From Spironucleus salmonicida (taxonomy: Eukaryota > Fornicata > Diplomonadida > Hexamitidae): a stretch of DNA of 64,000 nt. A model generated the notes under the pieces. That model saw only the letters and a list, made by a program, of their open reading frames with translations. It was not told the origin of the DNA and made no database searches. The translations under genes and the position numbers were made by a program. Below, piece by piece: positions 9,850-20,801 of this stretch. Every line of letters starts with the position of its first letter. Position 1 is the first letter of the stretch. Location: NCBI GenBank assembly GCA_000497125.2, contig CM035321.1:1206001-1270000 (forward strand), written 5' to 3'.

Positions 9850-11892
9850 ATGGAGTCAATTTAATTCTTTTCGACGCCTACAGATGATAAATTTTTTATT
9901 TTAACCCTGCGTGGTATGGTGTATCTAGTATTTTTAGATAGTCTTTATTAGCTACCTTATTATTATATTTAATTTGATACTTTATAAGAGTCGTTATTGT
10001 TTTGTGTTACGCTCTAATCAATTATAGTTACTTAGGCAAATTTTTTACTTGGGGTAGAAAGACAAAACTCTTAGTCTTCGTATCTCCTTGCTACATGCAA
10101 ACAAGTTAATTCTGTATTTTAAGTAACAGATATCTTCAAGCTATCTTTTAAGACTAAACGACCACATCAAGTATTTTCAGAAGAATTAGTTAACATTTTG
10201 TTAATAAAGCCTGAATTCTATATCATTCAGGATAACCTATTTCCATTAGAATTTGAGGTAAATAATTTTTTAAAGCAACCATTTGATTAAATAGATATTA
10301 ACTTATATAGTCTTTACTTAGGTAAGCTTACAAATTGCATCACTATAAAAAATTAAAGATAAGAACTATTTATGGAACGCAAACTTGACTTCAATTTCAA
10401 TTTATTAGAGATTTCTACAAATATGAAAATTTGTTAAGATAAGTAGCTTATTTTACTCAATAATTAAATACAGTTACCAAATTCTGGTCCCTTTAAATTA
10501 TTATAAAGACTCTCAAATATATTAAAATTAGACACTAATATCTTTACAAATGATATTTTCTCAGCAGAATTGGCTGGTTTTATTTGCTCTAAAGTGGCAC
10601 AGTTAAAAGTACTTTTTGAGTAACAGTCTTAATTAGATATATAATATCAGTTTTATTATGTTCCAATTTCATCTGAAATACCAATATTAATAAAAGAAAT
10701 AAACTAGCTAAAAGTTTCATTTAAAAATTTTGAGAGACGTGTTTTCATGACTCCTTAGCTATGTAAAATTAATCAATTAATTATCTAGAATAATGATAAT
10801 ATAGGAAAAATCAGTATTTATTTCGGAGTTTAAATATCCGATCTATAATTAGTTTTCTCTGGTAACTTAAATAGCAGTTATATTCAGAATTTTAATATTA
10901 CAATTAATGACAAGGTTACTAACTTCTTGATTATTGATAGTAATTCATCTAATTATGATATTTTGGGGATTGGAGAAACTATACAACGCAGATTTGGGTT
11001 TACAGAAGTTTAAAAATCTTTAGAAATTAGTACTATAGATATGAAAAATACTACTATTATTGATACTAATTTACCTAAATTAGAATCTCCATAAACTCCT
11101 GTTAGCATCAATTCATTAAATAAATCAGTTTTTTATACAGGAGATTTAGAATTAAAAATCAATTGTAAATAATGTATATAATAAGAAATTTTATGTATTA
11201 ATGCATAGAAGAATATAGAAAATAGTCTTTATGATTCTAAATTATTACATATTTTCGGATTTAACTTGATATCAGGAGGTGCTTCGATACTAAATAATCT
11301 CCTATGTAGTGAAGGTTTTGAGGTAAAAACTAACTCTCCTCTGACTTTTTAAATAGCATCAATATATGATATTTTTGATGCTGAAATTTTGACTTCAAAT
11401 AAAGTATTCATGAATGGTTAAGAAAGTAATAAATTAGACTAAATTAACTAGTTATTAACTGTTGAGGTATGGCCCGAAAATGATGTTATTAAAATTTCAA
11501 ACATGATTTTTTCGAAGTGTTAAAGTAATGTTTTATAAACTATAATTAAAAATAAATAAAAATCTGTTCCAGTGTTAATTCAACATCAAGGAATAGAAAA
11601 AAATGGAAAGATACAAATCCGGTTAAAGCGATACTCTATCGTGACTGTCCTAGATTTTAAAATATAATAATAATAGAAAGTCTAAATTGAATTTCTGAAA
11701 GATTCTGAAGGCCGTGGATTCAGTTTTTTAGAACATGGTCCAAGCGGGAACGAAAAATTTGAAATTTCATAAGTGCACGAAATAACTGTGTTAACAAGCG
11801 GTAAGTATGAGTTACGACCGCCTGTACGTAGTCGAAGATTTAATATAATTGGTGCTTCTTAGGTGCAAATTTTCGGCTGTGAAGAGAAATGA
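9850..11892 (+). CDS. Hypothetical protein, 680 aa
   Basis: ATG at 9850 to TGA at 11890. I read all codons in frame: dozens of TAA/TAG and no TGA, strong evidence of coding. A second in-frame ATG at 9916 is a possible later start. There is no signal peptide or membrane helix. The middle is rich in Asn, Ile and Ser with alternating beta-like segments; the last ~150 residues look like an Ig-like beta domain with a more basic end. Trafficking-complex subunits (TRAPP II or adaptor type) have this general look, but I cannot assign one. It sits in the interval flanked by the inverted arms. Confidence 0.8.
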
Positions 11893-11975
11893 TGTCAATT
11901 AGATTTATGCACAGTAGTGTATTCAAGATTTTATATAACATCCTAGATATCATTAAAGTATATAGTTTTAACAAT

Positions 11976-12734
11976 TCAAGGCTTGTTAAACATATATTCA
12001 TTCTATAATTATTTAGATATTTGTAAAAAAAATTATTTGCATTTAAAAATAATCATAATTCCAACACAAATAATAATAAATATAGTTATACATGGACCGC
12101 AATAAAAAATAGTATTAAGTTTTGTTTCCTCAGCTGATTACTAAAAATTCTCAGCCCATTTTATACAAAATTATTCATATTTGAAACCTCAGTTAGCACT
12201 TATTATGGATTATTTTCCTATTTTTCTAAAGTACTTCAGATATATACTACAACTATCTGTTTTCTTATCATAAGTTGAACAGTTGTCCTACTGACAAAAC
12301 TTGCACTAACGTAATTATCCAATATATCAAGATTTTATTTCGCTATATATGTAAACTTATCCTTAATCACTATAAGAGGAACGCTAGCATTAGCATTATC
12401 CATTTCTATCAAGTTAAAAACCACCATAAGACGTCTCACAGTATTATTTAGATTCACAATATTAACAAGTCTTTAAACATTTCGTACATCTATTATGTTC
12501 TAAATCACAATAAAAGTATGGATATTTACAATCATCACTAATATTAGAAGCGGTTGGGATATAAAATTATCTGTTACTCTCAAAACCTTCATCACATATG
12601 ATCCATCTATTCATATTACACTATAAGCAATTACTTAAGTGTTTGATATATCTATTATTTTTAATATATTAACCAGTATGAAATTTTGACCTTTTTTAAT
12701 TACTGCACATCTAACATCCATAATAGGTAACCAT
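11976..12734 (-). pseudogene. Decayed high-cysteine membrane protein gene
   Basis: One minus-strand frame encodes cysteine pairs typical of diplomonad surface proteins (CLQC, CTKC, CQYC, CKFC), then a hydrophobic helix (ITIFIIIICVGIMIIF) with a KCK stop-transfer and a short tail ending at TGA 11976. The frame is broken by TGA at 12327 and at 12189, and two more TGAs lie just upstream (12756, 12762). The first 135 codons (ATG at 12734) form an open stretch by themselves. Read as a type I surface protein gene that lost its signal-peptide end and gained stops. Selenocysteine reading of the TGAs is unlikely because several occur, including upstream. Confidence 0.7.
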
Positions 12735-13122
12735 GGCGTGCGGTTACAAAATTATTCAGGTTCAGATTAATCTGATCATTTTGTACATGATTATTGTTTA
12801 TTTATGTGGTCTTCTATATTGTAAAATCTTTATGCATGTCATAAATAAATGCCAAGTGAGCATATAGTCGTCATTTTACAAAAAAGTTTCTGTAATAGAT
12901 ATCTTATATATACTAAATATTTTAGTTTTGAACTAGTTAATTATTTAGTAAATTAGATGAGATTAGCAATAAATTAGAATTACATAAATTGGTTATTAGA
13001 ATAAATCCTACCCATGTTGAAACAATAATTTTGAATTAAGTATGTTGATCCCAATCTGGTTTTGTTTTTATACACATAAAATTAATCAATGTTAATGATA
13101 ATGTCTATTTTTTGTTTATTTA
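12735..13122. other. AT-rich spacer next to the right arm
   Basis: It may include further degraded 5' sequence of the cysteine-rich pseudogene; I find no continuous frame. It ends abruptly at the GC-rich arm at 13123. Confidence 0.45.
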
Positions 13123-13151
13123 AGTTCCTGTATGACCTGCTGGTCGAGTGA
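13123..13151 (+). pseudogene. 3'-terminal scrap of the coiled-coil gene
   Basis: It is identical to the last codons of the gene at 4153-9027, including its TGA (13149-13151), but the sequence before 13123 is unrelated AT-rich DNA. It marks the breakpoint of the duplication. Confidence 0.85.
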
Positions 13152-13166
13152 GGTTTCCGCTCCACA

Positions 13167-13388
13167 ATGAACGTCCTGCAGCAGTCGCTTCTGGAGGCTA
13201 GGCAGCAGCTGGCACACCTCGCCCTGGGCGCCCCCGTGCCGGTGCTGCTGCCCCCGGACCTCGCGCGCCGCCAGGACCAGCTCGTGGCGGCCTTCAACGC
13301 GACGGCGGCGCGGGCGGAGGTGGCGCTGGCCACGCGCTACCAGCAGGTGCTGCGCGGGCGCGAGGCGGCGCTGTCCGGGAGCGAGTGA
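13167..13388 (+). CDS. Short helical protein, 73 aa (arm copy 2)
   Basis: Inverted copy of 3916-4137 with the same predicted protein. Here the gene upstream is only the 29-base scrap, so if it depends on read-through from the coiled-coil gene it would lack that promoter; its own upstream AT-rich sequence may serve instead. Family unknown. Confidence 0.5.
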   Translation: MNVLQQSLLEARQQLAHLALGAPVPVLLPPDLARRQDQLVAAFNATAARAEVALATRYQQVLRGREAALSGSE

Positions 13389-13418
13389 GCGGTTGCCCTA
13401 CACCCTACGCGGCCACAA

Positions 13419-14378
13419 ATGTTCAGGCCCCTCGCCATCGCCTCGCTCGCGCTCCTCGCGGTATCGCAGTCCGTGCGCCGCCAGCTGCGCCAGCCCGACT
13501 CCGCGGACCCCGTGCAGCCCCCCGAGAGCGCCGCCCCGGACGCGTTCCTGGAACCCGCGGGCCTCCGCCAGCAGACCCTGGACCGCCTCGCGTGCTACCT
13601 GCGCCACTACTCGCTCGGGTCCTGCGGGCCGCGCGGCTTCCTGGGCACCTTCGCCGCGCACGTGCAGCTCGAGATGGCGCTGGAGCGGCTCCACGGGCTG
13701 CCCTGCGTGCTCTACAGCTGCTCCAGCACCGCCGTGCAGAGCGCGCTCGGGGCGTGCGGCTGCGACACCGTGCTACTGCAGCCCGGCAGCTCCCCCAACC
13801 TCGCCCGCTGCGCCGAGACCCAGCGCGCGGTGGGCCTGGACCTGGCCGGGCTCGGGGCGCTCGCGCCGGAGGCCTTCGCCGCGGAGATGGCGGCCCTGCG
13901 CTGCAAGCTGGCCGGCGCGCGCCCCTTCCTGGCGGTGGACTCGCACCGCTTCGAGGCGGGCTTCCCGGTGCCCGCGGACCTGCTGCTCGCGAAGCGCGTG
14001 GGGGCGGCGCTGGGGGTGCGCGTGCTGCTGAACAACCTGATGGCGCCGCTGCAGCCGGAGCTGGGGAACTTCGACCTCGTGGCGGGCTGCTTCCACGCGG
14101 CGTACGGGGTCTCGTGCGGCTTCGTATGCGGCAGCCGCCTGCTGGTGGAGAACCAGCGCTACGGCGGCCTCGGGTACTGCTTCAGCGCCAGCGCCCCGCC
14201 CGCCCTCGTGCAGGTGCTGCTGGACCTGGTGCGCGACCGCGCCCGCCTGGAGGCCAACTGCGCCGAGCTGCGCGCCCGGGGCCTCGAGGTGGAGGGCTTC
14301 TACGCCAGGAACGCGGGGCGCGTGCTGCGCGTGCGGCAGGAGTGGGGCGGCCCCGAGCTGGACCGCGCGTGCGAGTGA
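13419..14378 (+). CDS. LCB1: LCB1-like serine palmitoyltransferase subunit, short form (arm copy 2)
   Basis: 319 residues, copy of 2926-3885. It differs by Phe for Leu at residue 2 and Ala for Ser at residue 143, with several silent changes, so the frame has been kept in both copies. The SCGPRGFLGTF and GYCFSASAPP motifs are intact. It starts 30 bp after the 73-residue gene and ends at GAG-TGA. As in copy 1, the C-terminal domain of full-length LCB1 is absent. Two intact copies fit a dosage effect or simply a recent duplication. Confidence 0.85.
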   Translation: MFRPLAIASLALLAVSQSVRRQLRQPDSADPVQPPESAAPDAFLEPAGLRQQTLDRLACYLRHYSLGSCGPRGFLGTFAAHVQLEMALERLHGLPCVLYSCSSTAVQSALGACGCDTVLLQPGSSPNLARCAETQRAVGLDLAGLGALAPEAFAAEMAALRCKLAGARPFLAVDSHRFEAGFPVPADLLLAKRVGAALGVRVLLNNLMAPLQPELGNFDLVAGCFHAAYGVSCGFVCGSRLLVENQRYGGLGYCFSASAPPALVQVLLDLVRDRARLEANCAELRARGLEVEGFYARNAGRVLRVRQEWGGPELDRACE

Positions 14379-14436
14379 GGGACGTTCTTGGCTCACTCGG
14401 AGTACCACGCGGGGTATTTACGCGACACAGTCAACC

Positions 14437-14730
14437 TCACTCGACAAACTCGAAGCCCTCGCCCAGGAAGCCGCCGCGGTGACGCGCGTCCTGCGTGAAG
14501 GGCCGGAAGGGCTCCGTCTGGCCCCAGGCGCACTGCAGCTGGCGTCCCATGCCGCGGTGCGGGACGAAGCACACGTGGAAGGAGCGGTCCGTCTGGCGGT
14601 CGAAGGAGGGCGCGGGGCGGTGGCCGCCGAAGGCCTGCACCTCGGGCGGCGGCAGGGGGCGCCTGCGGTAGTGGCGGGAGATGGCGGTGTTGCAGGCGTA
14701 GGACTTGGCCGTGGAGAACTGGTCGCGCAT
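14437..14730 (-). CDS. Hypothetical protein, 97 aa (arm copy 2)
   Basis: Copy of 2574-2867 with at least one amino-acid change (Gly for Ser) and a silent change. It converges on the LCB1-like gene with a 58-bp gap. Family unknown; Arg/His-rich and soluble. Confidence 0.5.
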   Translation of the reverse strand: MRDQFSTAKSYACNTAISRHYRRRPLPPPEVQAFGGHRPAPSFDRQTDRSFHVCFVPHRGMGRQLQCAWGQTEPFRPFTQDARHRGGFLGEGFEFVE

Positions 14731-14750
14731 TGCGGTGGAGTGGTGCCGCC

Positions 14751-15137
14751 TCAGATTATGAATACCTTGCCCCGCGGCAGGCTCTGTCCGAACACCTCCA
14801 CGCTCGCGGACCCCGTGAGGCTGGGAGCGTGGCCGGCTCGGGGCGCTGCGGGGAGGGACCGGCCCAGGCGGACGATACCGGACTGCGCCTGGAGCACCCG
14901 CTCCTGGGGGACGTGCTCGGGCTGCTTCGGCGCGCGGTGCCTGCGGTTCAGGCAGAAGACGACGCAGCACGCGCCCACGCCCAGGACCAGCACAGCACCG
15001 CCGGCGGCCAGGCCCAGTGCCAGGTCGCGCCTGAGCACGCATGCACCGCTGGTGTCGCAGAGGTAGAAGACGTTGCAGTTGCACTGCACTTGGTTTTGGG
15101 GCCGGGCCTAGTATGCGACGAACTGGGCCGACTGCAT
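14751..15137 (-). CDS. Small single-pass membrane protein (arm copy 2)
   Basis: Copy of 2167-2553, 128 residues, with the same in-frame TAG at codon 10, the same hydrophobic helix and the NRRHR stop-transfer. No protein change was noticed between copies. It lies 155 bp inside the outer end of the arm, so the promoter is probably duplicated too. Confidence 0.6.
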
Positions 15138-15292
15138 TTTGAATAATTAGGGAAGTGGAATACCGCATACAGAGGTATATACGGCGGTATTCGCGAAAGT
15201 ATATATTGGGCGCAAAATAGTAACACCGCCGCCCAACACCTGCAAAGCTCCCGGACCTGCGCTCAGAGTATGAACATCTCCGGAATTGTACT

Positions 15293-15930
15293 CGTCTGTA
15301 TTACCGTTATGTTCCCCGCTCTACCTTTCCATAGCGCTGCAGAGTTTTTGCGCTACTAGACTTTCTGCTAATTTTTAAATTGTTAAGGTAAATCTTAATG
15401 AAAATATGGTGGTCTAAAACAAAATGTACAAGTAGCGGCTCCTAAAAAGATGAGAACTAGAGTTATAGAAATTGCTACAATTATAGTAAGCTATGTATTC
15501 AGTTAACATTTATTATTTTAACACATTTGAAACACTGTACATGTTATTATGCAAGACATTATTTAAATTTTTATAGGCATTATATTATAATTACATAATA
15601 TATTGATAATGCTAAGTATCTATAGTATTAATATATAATATAATACAAACGATAATGTCACTTTACTAAGAGTAATATTCTATTAGTTTTAAATTTTAAG
15701 TATTTTACTATGTATATATACTATATATGCGTATATATAAATTGATAGAAGGAAACACTCATATTTTAAAATTATTAAATTATTAACTATAGAAACAATT
15801 AAACCTACCAATATACTAAAATTTGTCTAGGTCTTTAGCTCTAAACTTAATCCATATCATTATTAAATTAATAATATTCTATTGATTCTGCTAATAAACT
15901 TACAAACTAGAAATTATGTATTTTAAAAAA
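15293..15930. other. Intergenic, AT-rich
   Basis: I see no coding pattern. The composition returns to AT-rich soon after the end of the right arm. Confidence 0.5.
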
Positions 15931-17601
15931 TCAGACAATCATCTTCATCTTTCTCTTAGCCTTTTATTATGCCATTACTTTTACTTTCTTTGTAACCATA
16001 ATATACTTACATGGGTATTTACAACCATATAATAGACTAAAGCTTGCAACGAAAATTGCAATAACAGTCAAAGTGAAAATCCACCAATGCTGACTAACCC
16101 AAGTTTTATAGTTATAGTTCCTAGTTTCAAAAGCAGCTTGTTAAGCTTGCTCTAATTATAATTCATCGCTAGAAATATACTAAAATGGAATGTATTATTT
16201 TTAATCAGCTACTACATTACGTTTAAATGAATATTTTGGTGATAATTTACTAGTAATATCTCCAGAACCTTCATATTCGACACCTAAAAACATATCAAAA
16301 GTATCCGCTGAACCAGTGTTTTTATAATTTTGCCAAGTAGTTGCATAACCACTTACTTCGCTTGCAGATGGGTCACAGAATTGTTTTGAAATGGCTATTA
16401 CTTTATTACCTCTTTTCATCACTAGATCAGCTGTAAATAAGCAATTTGCTAGCAATTTTGGTGTGATAAAAAGCACATTTTAAGAATTTCCAGTAAACTT
16501 CAACTAAACTTAATCTAATAGGTCATACTTTAAAAATTAAGAATTAAAATCAAAAATGAGCTGATTTTATCTGGATTTAATATAGACAAATGGAAGATTT
16601 GGCAAAGCTATGAAAACTCCTATAAACGGTATACATAATGCAGTTGCTGTCTCAATAGGAGCAACGTAGCCAGTAATATTATAATATGGCTTCTCAACGT
16701 ATAATTATGAAATCGTCTGATTACAATAAGGGAAATTTCGTTGTATTTAATCTAATGTTATTATAAACAAATCCTCTTGTGCGGAAATAAATGTAGTTGG
16801 ACTTACGACTGTCATAGAAATCTATAAAGTATTAGCTGTACCTGTATTAATTGCAAACTAATAATAAATATGTTCAATACTTGAAAAACGCAACGACAAA
16901 GCTGAGCCAGCTGCTTATATTGGTACATTACAATAACAATCAACTAATGCTGTGGGCCTTATATATAAATATGCATCAGTTTTAGTTAGTTCATATGATT
17001 TAATGCATGGTTGAGCACTTGTAATTTCAGTGAGATTATATTTCCGGCCTAAAAATTATAAGTATGCATATCTAATATTTTATGTAGTAGTTGTAGCTGG
17101 ATCAATAGAAATATTGAAATTAAGCTCAAATTATGTTGCTCTTGTTGTAATAATCAAATCATCTCCATTTATACCTAATCTTCTAATGAATACTCTATAA
17201 GAAATATCAGTGAAATTATACGGCTTGCAATCATAGTGTCTTGGAAACACTAAAAACTAATACAGTTTATCACCTACTAATCTTCTAGTCATTGCGTACG
17301 TACATTCAGGTGAATATTGAATTCCAACAATTTGAGTTTTACCATTAAGTGTCATATTCCCATAGATATGCGCTGATTTTATTTTAGTAAAATCTACCAT
17401 CCTAGTAAAATCAAATGATGTTAACTCAGTAGTAATAGTCATATTTTTAGAAACAAATTTCTATTCTTGTCCAGCATTTGTCACAAATATTATAGAAAGT
17501 TCTCCACGACTAGTAGTAGGGCAGTTTGTTACAAATGGTATAGGATTTGGACCAATAAACTCAACTACTGAAGGAAGAGTGCATTAAAAAACTAGAAACA
17601 T
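15931..17601 (-). CDS. Type I membrane protein, 556 aa
   Basis: ATG at 17601, TGA at 15931. A short N-terminal hydrophobic stretch may be a signal peptide. The ectodomain of about 480 residues is beta-rich with many Thr, Asn and aromatic residues and few, scattered cysteines, so it is not a typical high-cysteine protein. A strong helix lies near residues 510-530 (WWIFTLTVIAIFVASFSLLYG), followed by a very basic Lys-rich tail (KKVKVMAQQKAKRKMKMIV). I do not recognise the domain. A surface or secretory-pathway receptor is a reasonable inference from the topology. Confidence 0.75.
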
Positions 17602-18016
17602 TTTATTTAAAAGTTTGATGATATTTTATATTTAATAAAATTATACTATTTTTTAGTTTTTGATTATCTTAATTTATACTTAATACATAATTATTATCAT
17701 ATAGGTTTACCATTTATTATATATATTTATGTTACTTTAGAGTATTATAAAAACGCGCCAATTGTTCAACCAAATAAATTTATTATATAACATATCGCTA
17801 GCTGTAATCGGACAGATTACAATTACGATAATTGCCCTGGTTACTTCATCTATCTAAATTAACTACAATTTAAAATTTGCAGCTAATAATTTATTTCACG
17901 TATTATTAACGCTGTAAACCAGCTCTCACGATTTTCATAGATAATAAAGCACAATCAAGCTAAGATTTAAAAACTAATATCTCTTTTTACGCGCCGTAAA
18001 TTCTAAACCGCATTTT
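17602..18016. other. Intergenic, AT-rich
   Basis: It lies between the start of the membrane protein gene and the 3' end of the methyltransferase gene. I see nothing coding in it. Confidence 0.5.
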
Positions 18017-19540
18017 TCAAAGCTCACTCTCGTCAACAATACGCTCTAACTAAACAACCGTCTCAACATGCTCACATCCTGGAAACGCGTTAAACGCCTT
18101 AACACTACACACCCTAAATGGCATTGTTTCTTTCACTTTGCCACCGCTCAAAGCGCATAATTAGAACAGATCTTTTCCCAAACTCTTAGGATTGCAGCTA
18201 ACATACAAAATCTATTTCAGCGATCCGCCTCTCAGGCTTTTCAGCACTTTAGGATGAATACCGCTTCTAGGAGGGTCAATTACCACAAAATCAACATCCA
18301 GCAGCTCCAAATTGTCTTCAATGGCCCCGCACACGTACTTGATATGCTTAAAGTTTCTTGCTGCTGCAATCGATTCCTCGCAAATATCAATTCCAGTGAC
18401 CTCTATTTCTGGCCGCATTTGCTTAATTACAGCTCCAATCACACCGCTGCCGCAGCAGCAATCGAGCAAAGTTTTGGCGGAGCCCGAAATCTATTTTTAG
18501 ATATACTCGAAAATCTGCACCGCCGACGCAATATTCGACTGGAAAAACGAGTTTTCGTAAATCGTAAATTTCATGCCGAAAAGTTCTTGCTAAATTGAAG
18601 CTTGAAATGGATGAGTTTTTACGTCCAATCCGCAATTCAGTATTAACGATTTTAGCGCTGGGAACTTGGCCTACAATTCGTCGAGCGAAATCTCCTCATC
18701 TACGTCGATTTTAAGCAAAATCTCCTTGACTACAAATTCGTCTCCTACAACTTCGCCAGCACATCTGAAAACGATGTTTCCGCTGGCTGTTTCGCTCATT
18801 TTCCCTTCTAAATACTCACAAATGTCACTTACTTACTTTGCATGAATGCGCGTTTTTCGTGTCTCAGCTGCTGAAAATATGAACTTATCTTCGTTTTTCC
18901 TGCAGATTGCTCCAATTTTCTGCCCTTAAATCGCAAATTCTGACTTTGTGCGATAATTATAAAGAACGGGAGAATTGATGATTTCTGGCATTTGATAAAT
19001 AATTGACTTGTGATTATGATCTTGGAGATACTCTGGAGACTGTTTAAAATCTTACTGTTTTGCTGTGTTCGGCATCTTGTGAGTTGTCAGAGTTTGACCT
19101 TTTATGATGCGGACAAATTACGACTTTATCTGGTTGCGAATTTGGCGCTATTTTTGTAGAAGTTCGTCTTTATCATTTTCAGGACTGTAATATGGAGCAC
19201 AGAAAAACGCGGAAGATGGCGGAAATTGAACAGATTCTTCACTAGACTCGGTATCTTGCTATTTTGGCTGTTTTCTAGGTCTAATTATTTTTTCTGTTGG
19301 AACAAAATCTTCAAAAAGATTTGTCCTATATGGTTCGTTTTTGTAGTTCATTATGGTTTCTAATTTGGATTTGGCTTATTATGCAGATTCAAAATCTGCA
19401 AAAATAAGCTCGATGAACGCATTTTATGTAATATTGAATTAAATCTAAGAAGGATTTATTTCCTGTAATTGAAGTAACTACTTGAATTTGGAAGGTTTGA
19501 TAAATTTTCCAGGATTCAGAATGTGGAGTCCCGAAACCAT
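18017..19540 (-). CDS. TRM2: TRM2-type tRNA (uracil-5-)-methyltransferase with N-terminal RRM-like domain
   Basis: 507 residues. The family uses SAM to make 5-methyluridine, at position 54 of tRNA in Trm2/TRMT2A. The SAM-binding motif reads LDCCCGSGVIG, motif IV reads DPPRSG, and the catalytic motif VSCNPKSLGKDL carries the nucleophilic Cys. The first ~70 residues look like an RNA-recognition motif, as in human TRMT2A, followed by a low-complexity linker and the OB/RNA-binding part. Only the C-terminal domain lacks TAA/TAG and is richer in GC. AGTGA lies six bases before the TGA. The MORN gene starts divergently 72 bp away. Confidence 0.9.
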
Positions 19541-19612
19541 TATATTATAGAAGTGAAAATTAATTTTAAACTGAAAATTATATCCTAATATTGATTATTA
19601 TTTTCCGCAAAA

Positions 19613-20719
19613 ATGGCATAGATTGATCCTGAATTTGGAGCAATCCGCGCCATATACTCTCCCGATGGTTCTGCTTATAAAGGTACATGGTTAAAAGCTC
19701 TTAGGCACGGTCGTGGTACGCATGTATATCCTTAAGGAGATGTTTACTCTGGAGAATGGAGATCAAATTAGCCATGTGGCTGGGGATGTCTGTATACAAG
19801 GATAGAACCTATTTTACCTGCAGATAAAAAATAAATTCCTGAATTTCCTGATGATGACACTACTCTTATTTTAACATATGCAGGAAATTGGGATAAAGGT
19901 CAAAGATAGGGATTTGGTCGGTATTTTTATAGCGAAAAGCAATTCTATGTTGGTTATTGGCATAAACGATTGAGGGAGGGTGCTGGATGCATGTTCTACG
20001 CTCCAGAAGTGGATAGAGAATCAATTTTGTATCAAGACTAAACTTGCACGTAAACTGTAGTACGTATAACATAAAAATCAAAAATTGAGCATTTTACAAC
20101 TGATCTAGGTTCTCTTTACATCGGAGCCTTTTCAAGAGATTTTAGAGAGGGTCCTGGTAGAGTTATTTTTGGGAATGGTGATATTTTTGTAGGTGAATTT
20201 CTAGACGGTGCAGCATAAGGTCCTGGAATAACATATTATGTTTAAAAGCATATTAAGTCTTAAGGTTTCTATGATTAAGGCCATTGTACCAGCTCATAGT
20301 CTTCTCAAGAATGGATAACAGAAGATTATAATTTAATTTGTCAAACATGGGCTCATCCATGTGGTGGTTATGCTAATTTGTCTATTTCCTGTTTTAAGTT
20401 CTTGTAAAAGTACTTCTAAACAGAAACAGCAAATTATAATGAATATTTTGTAGATGAAAGATTCTATAATGATGAGACAAAATACCCTTATAGTTTACGA
20501 CCTGATAGAGATTTTTCGGCATAGTCTATACCATAATTAGAAGGAATAGAAGATGTAGTTTAGCTTGCCTAATATCTTCCCATAAAAATGCAGGAATAAA
20601 TATCGGAAATAGCATCACTATTAAATTTGCCATTATAAGATAATGGTAGGACACTACCAAAAAACATGCTTATTGATCCTATTAGTGTGATGGTTGGTGA
20701 TGTTGGGAGCAAATAATGA
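19613..20719 (+). CDS. MORN-repeat protein, 368 aa
   Basis: ATG at 19613, TAA (Gln)-TGA end at 20717. MORN repeats of the YxGxWxxGxxxGxG type are visible in the N-terminal half (YKGTWLKALRHGRGT, YSGEWRSNQPCGWG, YAGNWDKGQRQGFGR, YVGYWHKRLREGAG) and in the middle (YIGAFSRDFREGPGR, FVGEFLDGAAQGPG). The last ~140 residues are acidic and not repeated. MORN proteins bind membranes or scaffold cytoskeletal structures in protists; the particular role cannot be told. It shares a short divergent promoter with the TRM2 gene. Confidence 0.9.
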
Positions 20720-20801
20720 GTTGATTCAAATTATTATCTTTAATTAAGTTTTATTAAATTCAAATTTAGATATATTTATATAATATTTAGTATCTTTGTA
20801 A

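Larger units (their letters stand above)
13123..15292 (-). repeat. Right arm of the 2,170-bp GC-rich inverted repeat
   Basis: Inverted copy of 2012-4181, equal in length, with only scattered base changes. It carries copies of the same four genes in the opposite order and orientation. Its inner end contains the last 29 bases of the coiled-coil gene, which is complete only beside the left arm, so this arm is probably the derived copy. Flanks differ from the left arm immediately outside the repeat. Confidence 0.95.

Noticed and set aside
2012-15292. Polinton or other DNA transposon with long terminal inverted repeats
   Set aside because: No polymerase, integrase, transposase or capsid gene lies between the arms, no target-site duplication is visible, and the arms hold ordinary genes.
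15931-17601. HAP2/GCS1 gamete fusogen
   Set aside because: The type I topology fits, but I do not see the conserved cysteine-rich HAP2 signature; left as unknown.
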